Notes under the pieces: model-generated
Database searches by the model: none
Seen by the model: only the letters and a program-made list of their open reading frames with translations
Told to the model about the DNA's origin: nothing
Program-made: the position numbers and the translations under genes
In this document: positions 1 to 6,514 of the stretch, piece after piece
Position numbering within the stretch: the first letter of the stretch is position 1
Layout of the letters: each line of letters starts with the position of its first letter
DNA from: Helicobacter sp. 13S00482-2
Lineage (GTDB): Bacteria; Campylobacterota; Campylobacteria; Campylobacterales; Helicobacteraceae
Direction: 5' to 3'
Length of the DNA: 64,000 nucleotides
Assembly: GCF_002272795.1 (NCBI RefSeq)
Contig: NZ_MLAT01000006.1
Coordinates: 1-64,000 of the forward strand

Positions 1-898
1 TCAAAGCTCATGATGGGAATGGTAAGGCCAATGGAGTCAAAACTGATCTCAATGGAGTCAAAGCTCATGATGGGAATGGTAAGGCCAATGGAGTCAAAGC
101 TGATGATGGGAATGGTAAGGTTGATGACAACAAAGCTAATACCAAATAATGGTGATGGCAGGAACGGTAAGGCCAATACCAGGAATCAGCAATGACAACC
201 TTTAATACCATCAATGGTTGTAATGTTATGAGTAATGCTAATGGTAACCATATGAGTAATGCTAATGGAGTCAAAGTAATACCAACACCAAGTAATAGCA
301 ACGACAACCATACTAAGCCTGATGATGGTAAGCTAAGAGAAAGTAAGCATGAAGGGTAATGCTAATGAAATCAAAACTGATGGCAATGGAATCAAAGCTA
401 AGGCTAAGAGGAACAATGGTGAGAATACTAAGGTTGATGACAACCTTTATTCCATCAATGGTTGTAATGTTATGAGTAATAGCAATGGTGGTGGGAATAC
501 TAAGGCTAATGAAATCAAAACTGATGGCAATACCAAGTAATAGCAACGACAACCATGCCAAGCCTGATGATGGTAAGCTAAGAGAAAGTAGGCATGAAGG
601 GTAATGCTAATGAAATCAAAACTGATGGCAACAATAGCAATGGCAAGAAGGCCAATACCAGGAATCAGCAATGGCAACCTTTAATACCATCAATGGTTGC
701 AATGTTATGAGTAATGCTAATGGTAGCCATGCCAATAACCTGAAAGCTGATGATGGTAATACTAATGGAGTCAAAACTGATGCCAATGGAATCAAAGTAA
801 TACCAATACCAAGTAATGCCAATGGCAACCATGCCAATAACCTGAAAGCTGATGATGGTAATGCCAACAACATAAGAGGAAGCAAAAAGAACCAATAA
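1..898 (+). repeat. Nested degenerate tandem repeats (about 240-bp units built from 9-30 bp motifs)
   Basis: The stretch is built from short motifs such as AATGGAGTCAAAG, GATGATGGTAA and GGTAAGGCCAATGG. A longer unit is superimposed: a block beginning CAACCTTTAATACCATCAA occurs at 196, 441 and 675 (spacings 245 and 234). A second block of about 96 bp at 291-386 recurs almost unchanged at 536-631 (spacing 245). A 40-bp block at 733 recurs at 833. The region continues beyond the left edge of the window, so its full length is unknown. Confidence 0.85.
3..898 (+). pseudogene. Broken reading frames of an Asn/Gly/Lys/Asp-rich repetitive protein
   Basis: Three plus-strand frames in the repeat region encode the same style of peptide. 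Bases 3-149 read KAHDGNGKANGVK-type repeats and end at TAA. Bases 349-540 contain GNANEIKTDGNGIK. Bases 671-898 contain SHANNLKADDGNTNGVKTDANG. Each lies in a different frame and is closed by its own stop, which suggests a long low-complexity protein gene broken by indels. Non-coding repeats that happen to be open are the alternative. I recognise no domain, and the start would lie left of the window. Confidence 0.4.
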
Positions 899-1003
899 AA
901 GGAGGTGAAAAGAGAACTTGTGATAAATCCACCCCCATTGATGATGGATCAGATTGTTTATCACGTGCGAAATGAATCTGATTGCATCATCTAAACTGAG
1001 TTT

Positions 1004-1600
1004 GTTTGGTTTAGATTGAAATGAATCTGAATCTGATTGATTTGTTTTAAATCTGAAATTGATATTGAATCTGATTGGTTTGATTTAAATCTAAATCTGA
1101 TTTGAATTGAATTTGATCTTAAATCCAATTGATTTTGATTGATTTGATTTAGTTGTTTTGGATTTGATCTTGAGTCTAAATCCAGTTCATCTTAAATCTG
1201 ATTGATTTTAAATTGAATCTATTCTAATTTGGACTTGGTTTTGAATTAGTTTTGAATTGATTGATTTAAATCTAAATCTCATTTTGATTGTTTGATTTGA
1301 ATCTGAATCTAAATCTGATTGATTTGGATTGAATGATCTCAATCTATTCTAATTTGGAGTTGAATTGGAGTTGAATTGAATCTGATTGGTTTGATTTGAA
1401 TCTGAAATTGATTGATTTGTTTTAAATCTAAAATTGATTTTGATTTTGATTGATTTGTTTTGAAGCTGAATCTAAATCTGATTTTAATTTTAATTTTGGT
1501 TTTGAATTGATTTTGAATTAGTTTTGAATTTGAATTGTTTGATTTGTTTTAAATCTAAAATTGATATTGAATCTGATTCTGGATTGAATCCTTTTGATTA
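1004..1600. repeat. C-poor simple-sequence tract of GATTTGAATCT-like words
   Basis: About 600 bases consist almost entirely of variants of GATTTGATTT, GAATCTGAATCT and AAATCTAAATC. On the plus strand C is nearly confined to ATCT, giving a strong strand asymmetry. Many words contain the palindromic core GATTTAAATC. Plus-strand frames are full of TGA and TAA. On the minus strand a frame of about 65 codons (Gln/Asn/Ile/Ser-rich) is open down to 991, but it has no ATG and looks like a by-product of composition. No gene is supported. Confidence 0.75.
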
Positions 1601-1905
1601 AAGACATCATTTTATTGTTTGAACACTTTGAGAAATCTTCAAGCTTGAACCCCCCGTTAATACCCGATTGAGCCACGTTGTCATCATAGGAACTTGGGGA
1701 GGGGGTAATATTAGCAATTTTTATTTATTTCTTGTAAAACATATTAAAACCACTCAGATTTATATTGAAAGCTAATCTTAAGTAGTGTGATTCTTTATGG
1801 AGAAAGCCCTTTTGAAGGTGATGGTTCTAAAAATCTCCTATCAATACAAACACGATTAAATAAAATCTCAATACAATTCAAAACTCGTTTTGGTATCAAA
1901 ATTGA
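1601..1905. other. Intergenic stretch without a supported gene
   Basis: This stretch is ordinary AT-rich sequence with one GC-rich patch near 1649-1715, where a run of six C faces a GGGGAGGGGG run about 45 bases later; the two could form a short stem. A minus-strand frame crosses the patch without a usable start codon. I see no convincing gene, tRNA or insertion sequence. Confidence 0.5.
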
Positions 1906-1930
1906 GTTTTAGGCAGTTCTTAAATCTTCT
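1906..1930 (+). repeat. Solitary truncated CRISPR repeat (first 25 of 36 nt)
   Basis: The 25 bases are identical to bases 1-25 of the repeats at 5227-5723 and lie in the same orientation. This is the part that pairs with the tracrRNA. The last 11 bases of a normal repeat, which carry the CATGCTAAAAT promoter box, are replaced by unrelated sequence. The element overlaps the 3' end of the small minus-strand gene at 1909-2118 and supplies its last codons (EDLRTA and stop). It marks the left side of a 3.3-kb cassette whose right side meets the array. Confidence 0.9.
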
Positions 1931-2118
1931 TGTGTTCTATCCCTAAAAGAGGCGATTTCATTATCAAGTGTTTTTTGCGAAGCCACATAATCACTCTCTA
2001 GATTCATATAGATTTGCAACACTTCTTTTGCACTCTCTAGAGTCAAGATCGTCATTTCTCTATAATCAGAATTTTTATCTAGCGAGAGGTCAATTTTTTC
2101 TATCAAATCTTTTTTCAT
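1909..2118 (-). CDS. Small hypothetical protein, C-terminus encoded by a CRISPR repeat fragment
   Basis: This is an unrecognised 69-residue charged, probably helical protein. A start at the internal ATG (2116-2118) is preferred over one at 2160, because AAAGGA lies about 6 bases upstream and the stop of the preceding gene (2120-2122) falls just before it. It is the last of three minus-strand genes packed head to tail (2679-3095, 2120-2686, this one). Its final residues EDLRTA and stop codon come from CRISPR-repeat sequence, so the original C-terminus may have been lost or replaced. Confidence 0.5.
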   Translation of the reverse strand: MKKDLIEKIDLSLDKNSDYREMTILTLESAKEVLQIYMNLESDYVASQKTLDNEIASFRDRTQEDLRTA

Positions 2119-2119
2119 T

Positions 2120-2686
2120 TTATATCCTTTTGAGTATATTTCTTTTAAAGATCTCATCATAAAAATCCTGCATAAAAATAAGCTTGGTATGGATCCTTAT
2201 GATAAATAAGCTAAGGGCACTCTCTAAGCGGTATTTATCGATTTTATTTTCTTTTAGAGCCTCTTTTGTGAGTTCTGTGATTTGTTCTTTTAGGGCTTTT
2301 TGGAATTCTTTTAAGATAATTTCTCTTGTGATAGCCCTTTTGGTTTCTATAGACAAGCGATTATGAAAGGCTTCTTTGAAATCTTGATTTGAAAATATAG
2401 CCTCTGCTAAAACTTCAGGGCTATAGAGATTGTTTATAACTTCTATAAGAGTGTTTTGTAGCTTTTCTTGGGGGATTTTCTGTACTAGCGTTTCTAAAGG
2501 AAGGCTACTAGCTACTTGTTCATAAAAAGAACTGCTATGCAAATAGGGCGTAGAGTCGATTTTATCTTTTAGATTCTCTTCTTGCAAACTCTGCTTTATT
2601 TGCTCTTTTAATTCCATAAGAGCATCAATGTTTTGCTGTAAATTTTCTGATTTATCAATAAAATCTTTTATAAGTTCGCTAAGCAC
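2120..2686 (-). CDS. Hypothetical helical/coiled-coil protein
   Basis: I do not recognise this 188-residue protein. It is rich in Glu, Lys, Gln and Leu, with long predicted helices at about residues 1-45 and 110-160, and has no signal peptide or membrane span. The start is GTG at 2686, with AGGAG six bases upstream inside the end of the preceding gene; the two overlap by 8 bases, which implies translational coupling. It is the middle gene of the minus-strand trio between the solitary repeat and the CRISPR array. A phage structural or assembly role is possible but unproven. Confidence 0.6.
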   Translation of the reverse strand: MLSELIKDFIDKSENLQQNIDALMELKEQIKQSLQEENLKDKIDSTPYLHSSSFYEQVASSLPLETLVQKIPQEKLQNTLIEVINNLYSPEVLAEAIFSNQDFKEAFHNRLSIETKRAITREIILKEFQKALKEQITELTKEALKENKIDKYRLESALSLFIIRIHTKLIFMQDFYDEIFKRNILKRI

Positions 2687-3095
2687 TCTTCACTCCTGCT
2701 TTTTTGATGATAGCTTCCTGCAATGCTTGTATTTGAGGGTGAATGATGTAGTCTTGTTTTTGCATATTCAAATCTAAAACCTTATAGATACCACGATAAA
2801 GCTCCCTATCTGTATCCTCACATTCATTACAGATAAGAAACCTATCAAAGCCATCAATCATCTCTTGAGTTAGTGTAAAATAAGCAATAGCAATGTCTGT
2901 ATCTTCTAAAATCCCCTTACCTTCATAGATATAATAGAGTTTTCCTTCGCTATCTTTATAAACCTCTCTTTTAAATGGCACAGGAATGAGTACAGGTTCT
3001 TTCTCTAATACTTCTGTGGAAAATCTAGGATTTCCATAAGCATCTAATAGGGTCAATGTGGTACTGATAGGAAATTTGACTTCTCGCTTTTTCAT
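2679..3095 (-). CDS. Hypothetical protein of the repeat-flanked cassette
   Basis: The 138-residue product matches no family I know. It begins MKKREVKFPISTTLTLLDAYG, looks mainly beta-structured in its first half and has two cysteines in an ICNECED segment near residue 90. No signal peptide or membrane span is visible. It is the first gene of a compact minus-strand trio, with an AT-rich promoter-like region upstream (3100-3200) shared with the divergent outer membrane gene at 3236. Tight packing and lack of homologues I can recall fit a phage-derived cassette. Confidence 0.6.
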   Translation of the reverse strand: MKKREVKFPISTTLTLLDAYGNPRFSTEVLEKEPVLIPVPFKREVYKDSEGKLYYIYEGKGILEDTDIAIAYFTLTQEMIDGFDRFLICNECEDTDRELYRGIYKVLDLNMQKQDYIIHPQIQALQEAIIKKAGVKSA

Positions 3096-3235
3096 ACGTG
3101 AATTTTAGATTTTTTTGAGTTTTAAAAAAAGGTCGCTTTTTTGGTTTTGTTTTTTTGATTTGATAATAATGTATCTAATATTTTTTTAAGTTATTTTTTA
3201 TAAAATACAATATTTAAAAAAAATCAGGAGAGAAT

Positions 3236-3859
3236 ATGATTAAAAATATTCATTTTGTAGTAAAAAGTGTTTTTATGGTTTGCCTGTGTGTTTATTTTTT
3301 GGAAGCAGAAAATGCACCAGTAAAAGGAGTGAATACTCCTATGATACAACCTCAAAAAGAAGCGATGTTTGATTGGAGAATATTTGGTGGAGTTGGATTT
3401 GGTATGAGATTTGGTAGCCCCTCATATTCGATAAGTTTTGAAAGCCTAACCCCAATTTATCTTTCCGCAGATGCGATGATAGCCCCAGAGCTTATCTTCA
3501 AAAATGGCAATGGATTTAATATATTTATGGATGTAGAAGCACATCAATGGTCTTTAGGAGCCAACTATGTGTATGAATTCACAGGTAAAGATAAATATGC
3601 CTTTATGAGTGGATTTGATATAGGAAAATATTTTGATGAAACCAAAGAAGGATACCTCTATCCTTCCTGGTATTATAAAGATCCTATAGTCAAGTGGAAT
3701 CTAGGTGTTAGATACAGAGCACAAAAACAAGCCATAGGACTCAATCTAAAAGTTCCACTATTTGAAACAACTGTATATGATAGTGATGAAACTCCTTTAT
3801 ATAAGAGTTATACTGGCGTGATTGTTTCCGTGATGTATTCTTATTTTTTCAAGCTTTGA
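3236..3859 (+). CDS. Outer membrane beta-barrel-type protein
   Basis: This 207-residue protein has an N-terminal signal-like segment (charged start, hydrophobic core at about residues 8-22, then AENA). The mature part alternates aromatic and polar residues as in small beta-barrels (for example VGVRYRAQKQAIGLNLKV-like strands) and ends in SYFFKL, close to the C-terminal aromatic signature of outer membrane proteins. AGGAG lies 6 bases before the ATG, and a TATAAAAT box lies upstream. It faces away from its neighbours and is followed by a strong terminator. The exact family is not recognised. Confidence 0.7.
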   Translation: MIKNIHFVVKSVFMVCLCVYFLEAENAPVKGVNTPMIQPQKEAMFDWRIFGGVGFGMRFGSPSYSISFESLTPIYLSADAMIAPELIFKNGNGFNIFMDVEAHQWSLGANYVYEFTGKDKYAFMSGFDIGKYFDETKEGYLYPSWYYKDPIVKWNLGVRYRAQKQAIGLNLKVPLFETTVYDSDETPLYKSYTGVIVSVMYSYFFKL

Positions 3860-3863
3860 GATT

Positions 3864-3884
3864 AAGCCTTAAAAAGGCTTTTTT
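3864..3884 (+). terminator. Rho-independent terminator
   Basis: AAGCCTT, a loop of AAA, then AAGGCTT and a T run form a perfect 7-bp hairpin immediately after the outer membrane gene. The end of the converging minus-strand gene (stop at 3883) overlaps the T run, and the hairpin, preceded on the other strand by A-rich sequence, may serve both directions. Confidence 0.85.
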
Positions 3885-4785
3885 ACTTATTTTTAAGTTT
3901 AAAATCTGTTATCAAGGCTTTCGTACGCCTCTTTAACAGATCATTTAGATTGTAGTTGAATATTAAAGATCTTTGAAGGGTTTTTCCTGTTCCCCACCAC
4001 TTACTGGCTTCTTTGAATTTCTGATAAGTCACTCTGAGCGAGGTATTGAGTAATAGTTGGCTTGATTTGATGTTTTTATTCTGTCCTGCCCAGTCGATCT
4101 TGCTATCCACACCAGGATAGTAGCTCCTTTTTCCTGCCTTTGGAAGATCATCTTTTAATATTGCTGTGATGTCTTGGAGTGAAATATCACTTTGTTCCAT
4201 AAAATACTTGTAGGGTTCATACACACTCAAAGGATCGTATTGTTTGCTTCCAGCTCCTGCATTATAAAGGTCTCCTCCAGCAAAAATTCTACCTGTTTGA
4301 TTGCTTCGCACAATATCAAAAAACAAATCCTTATGCTTGTGTCTTTTTTGATTGTATTTTTCTGTTTCTCTTGCAGTTTCTTCTTCTAACTCTTTGGTAT
4401 TTTTATTATAGCTTTGAGAAAAAAGATTTATACCGATTCCTATTACAGCTATTGGGTTAACATAAAATCTAAAACCATTGGTGCCAAAACCTATAGAAAA
4501 AGCATTTCCTTGATTGATGAAATTATTGTTAAACCCACCTATAGGGGGTTCTGGATTATTAGGTAGTTTTCCACCATGTTTAGGATCTATAGCTTTTGAT
4601 AATATGGCCTTAAAATCTTCAGGAAGTCCTAAAAAGTGATGTTTTTTTCGAAAACTTTCTAGTTTTGAGTTAAAATCGTTTGCGTCACTTTTCTGAAAAT
4701 CATCAAGATCATCAAATGTCGCTTTTTTAGCAATAGCTATTAGTTTTGGGTTCTCTTGCTGATTATTATCATTATTATTGGCCAT
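3883..4785 (-). CDS. Hypothetical, possibly phage-derived protein
   Basis: This 300-residue protein has an Asn/Gln-rich N-terminus (MANNNDNNQQ), a Gly/Asn/Phe-rich middle (FINQGNAFSIGFGTNG) containing one short hydrophobic stretch (about residues 105-122, IAVIGIGINLF), and a basic C-terminus. I recognise no domain. It starts 4 bases after the stop of the gene at 4790-5188 with a GGGAG ribosome site, so the two form an operon. Together they resemble small virion or injection proteins of short-tailed phages in composition only. Confidence 0.55.
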   Translation of the reverse strand: MANNNDNNQQENPKLIAIAKKATFDDLDDFQKSDANDFNSKLESFRKKHHFLGLPEDFKAILSKAIDPKHGGKLPNNPEPPIGGFNNNFINQGNAFSIGFGTNGFRFYVNPIAVIGIGINLFSQSYNKNTKELEEETARETEKYNQKRHKHKDLFFDIVRSNQTGRIFAGGDLYNAGAGSKQYDPLSVYEPYKYFMEQSDISLQDITAILKDDLPKAGKRSYYPGVDSKIDWAGQNKNIKSSQLLLNTSLRVTYQKFKEASKWWGTGKTLQRSLIFNYNLNDLLKRRTKALITDFKLKNK

Positions 4786-4789
4786 CTCT

Positions 4790-5188
4790 CTACTCCCTAT
4801 CCCAAACGCTATTGATTGATTTTACAAGAGCTTCATTATCATCATCTATTTTTTTATTTCTTTTTTTGATTTCATCTAGATTGTCTTTAGCTGTTTGATT
4901 GGCATCTTTTGCTGCTTTTGCACCTGCGATAGCACCCCATATGGAGCCTACTCCACTTAGGAGTGATCCCACTTCTGCATAACTCTGAGGCAAAAAAGGC
5001 TTGGTAGCATTCCAGGCCTTGCCATACCAAGTACCACTATTGCCATTTTGAGCATATGGGGCATAACTATTTGGATTGAATGTAGATCCATGTTTGGGCG
5101 TTCTTGTGAGTGGAGAGTTATTTGCAGAAGAGTTTGTGTCTATATAATTAAAAGGGCTATAGTGATACCCTATACCTAAATTACTCAT
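4790..5188 (-). CDS. Small phage-like protein beside the CRISPR array, possibly N-terminally truncated
   Basis: The 132-residue form begins MSNLGIGYHYSPFN at the ATG 5186-5188. The frame remains open to 5275, and the longer version would read straight through the first CRISPR repeat (MRRFKNCLK is repeat-encoded). The C-terminal half has a Gly/Ala helix (about GSLLSGVGSIWGAIAGAKAA) followed by a charged helix, an arrangement common in small phage virion/ejection proteins. Shine-Dalgarno spacing for the ATG is poor (AAGGAT almost touching it), so the original 5' end may have been lost at the array junction. Confidence 0.5.
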   Translation of the reverse strand: MSNLGIGYHYSPFNYIDTNSSANNSPLTRTPKHGSTFNPNSYAPYAQNGNSGTWYGKAWNATKPFLPQSYAEVGSLLSGVGSIWGAIAGAKAAKDANQTAKDNLDEIKKRNKKIDDDNEALVKSINSVWDRE

Positions 5189-5226
5189 ATCCTTTGGCTC
5201 AAAATTTCTATAGTTATACCAGTTCA

Positions 5227-5790
5227 GTTTTAGGCAGTTCTTAAATCTTCTCATGCTAAAATTTAAAAGGATCAATCATTTTTCCAGATGAGTTTTAGGC
5301 AGTTCTTAAATCTTCTCATGCTAAAATCTAATATTATACATACCTCACCCATTGAATGTTTTAGGCAGTTCTTAAATCTTCTCATGCTAAAATGGGAAAG
5401 CTATTGCAATTTCTTATTAAGCAGTTTTAGGCAGTTCTTAAATCTTCTCATGCTAAAATTAACTGGGCTTGTATTTTATCTTGACCTTCGTTTTAGGCAG
5501 TTCTTAAATCTTCTCATGCTAAAATTAGAATACTTTCATCAACTCACCTCAGAAAAGTTTTAGGCAGTTCTTAAATCTTCTCATGCTAAAATAGGATTTT
5601 TGTTTAACGGACGTGGAACATGTTTTAGGCAGTTCTTAAATCTTCTCATGCTAAAATCCACATCAAAAGCGATTTTCTCTTTTTGTCGTTTTAGGCAGTT
5701 CTTAAATCTTCTCATGCTAAAATAGACCCTCTTGATTTCCCGTCTATTGTGGGAATTTTAAGGATAAATAGCATTGAAATATGCTAAAAT
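5227..5790 (+). CRISPR. Type II-C-like CRISPR array: 8 intact repeats plus a degenerate ninth
   Basis: Identical 36-nt repeats start at 5227, 5292, 5358, 5424, 5490, 5557, 5622 and 5688. They begin GTTTTAGGCAGTTCTTAA and end CATGCTAAAAT. Spacers are 29-31 nt, and I saw no match to them elsewhere in the window. After an eighth 31-nt spacer (5724-5754), bases 5755-5790 form a degenerate repeat that keeps TTTTA at its start and ATGCTAAAAT at its end. Repeat length, the GTTTTAG start and the TAAAAT end match Campylobacter/Helicobacter type II-C arrays. The crRNA sense strand is plus. Each repeat ends in an extended -10 box (TGCTAAAAT), so every spacer can have its own promoter. Confidence 0.97.
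5782..5790 (+). promoter_or_regulatory. tracrRNA promoter: extended -10 box inside the degenerate last repeat
   Basis: TGCTAAAAT is the same extended -10 box that ends every intact repeat. It lies 6-7 bases before the expected tracrRNA 5' end (about 5797). crRNAs and the tracrRNA would therefore be made from the same type of repeat-borne promoter. Confidence 0.7.
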
Positions 5791-5796
5791 TCCATC

Positions 5797-5870
5797 AGAA
5801 GATTTAAGAACTGCCTAGAATAAACGGTTATTGGGTTCCGTGCGGGGTTACAATCCCCCAAAAACCCTAA
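5797..5870 (+). ncRNA. tracrRNA of a type II-C CRISPR-Cas9 system
   Basis: Bases 5797-5817 are perfectly complementary to bases 5-25 of the CRISPR repeat (21 bp anti-repeat). Downstream comes GAATAAACGG, then a nested structure: GGGTT (5833-5837) can pair with AACCC (5863-5867) around an inner stem of GGGG (5844-5847) and CCCC (5855-5858). The segment TGCGGGGTTACAATCCCC matches the C. jejuni tracrRNA as I remember it. It is transcribed in the same direction as the array. No clear U-run follows, so the exact 3' end is uncertain. Confidence 0.92.
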
Positions 5871-5898
5871 AATATATCAAAACAACTACAAAAATATC

Positions 5899-6084
5899 TT
5901 AAAACAATACAAGCTGTCTTGGTTTCCTTGCTTCTTCTAATTCACTTTTTCTTCCTAGCAATAACCTCATATGGTCAAATTGTTTTTCAGTCAATATCAG
6001 TGCCCTAATATTTCCTTTGGCAGGTAGAATCAAATCCAGTGTATCTTTTTTAATCCCTATGGAATCGCTAGAACTCAAAACCAC
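5899..6084 (-). pseudogene. cas2: cas2 remnant (C-terminal part only)
   Basis: The 61-residue frame ends LLLGRKSELEEARKPRQLVLF and contains ILPAKGNIRALILTEKQFDH. These closely resemble the C-terminal half of type II Cas2 (LPPxGxVRxLxxTEKQF...LLG...KQLxLF). The N-terminal roughly 45-50 residues, including the first beta-strand with the catalytic Asp of Cas2, are missing; an in-frame TAG stands two codons before the GTG at 6084. Its stop is about 25 bases from the tracrRNA, the position expected for cas2 in a cas9-cas1-cas2-array locus. Cas1 and Cas9 remnants were not found upstream. Confidence 0.75.
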
Positions 6085-6286
6085 ACTCTATATCAAATAT
6101 AATCTCTTACTCACGCCTAAAATTCTCTAGAATTCTAATCAATGAAAACAAATACGCAATAAATTTTACTAAATCATAAGCTTAAAAATCTAAATTCAAA
6201 ATATTTTAATGATTAATGAAGTATAGTTATGTATTATACTTTATTAATATCTAATAACTGAACTATAAAATCAAAAAAGGAATCAA

Positions 6287-6514
6287 ATGAAACTTGAATC
6301 AATTAAGACAATATTTAGTTTTTTAAAAAATATGTTCATTATCCTGATTATCGGTCTTTTGATTGTCAATGCCTATCTATTTATGAATATTGATGAATTG
6401 AATTCAATTGGAATTGGAATTCTTTCAGGTGCTATTTTTATTTTTGGAGTCACGATAGTTATTTGCGTTAGCATGATTGTGAAAAAAATCAGGGAATTGA
6501 GAGATTTAAATTAG
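6287..6514 (+). CDS. Small two-span membrane protein
   Basis: This 75-residue protein has two hydrophobic segments (about residues 13-33 and 40-63) and a basic C-terminal tail (VKKIRELRDLN). An AAAAGGAATCAA ribosome site precedes the ATG, and a TATTATACT-like box lies about 50 bases upstream. It stands where cas1/cas9 would be expected if the CRISPR operon were complete. No function is recognised; a small toxin or transport accessory is conceivable but not indicated. Confidence 0.6.
   Translation: MKLESIKTIFSFLKNMFIILIIGLLIVNAYLFMNIDELNSIGIGILSGAIFIFGVTIVICVSMIVKKIRELRDLN

Noticed and set aside
65-964. Hydrophobic minus-strand frames across the repeat region
   Set aside because: They are the reverse translation of the same repeats, change frame between units and lack ribosome sites.
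900-993. Near-perfect Shine-Dalgarno AAAGGAGGTGA followed by a 24-codon GTG frame
   Set aside because: The spacing to the GTG is too long, the peptide is not gene-like, and the flanks are simple sequence.
1518-1745. Minus-strand open frame with protein-like NITPSPSSYDDNVAQSG
   Set aside because: It has no ATG, GTG or TTG after the upstream stop in a useful place, and it runs into simple sequence.
5288-5563. Plus-strand ORF of repeated SFRQFLNLLMLK units
   Set aside because: This is the CRISPR array translated; the repeats plus 30-nt spacers stay in frame by chance.
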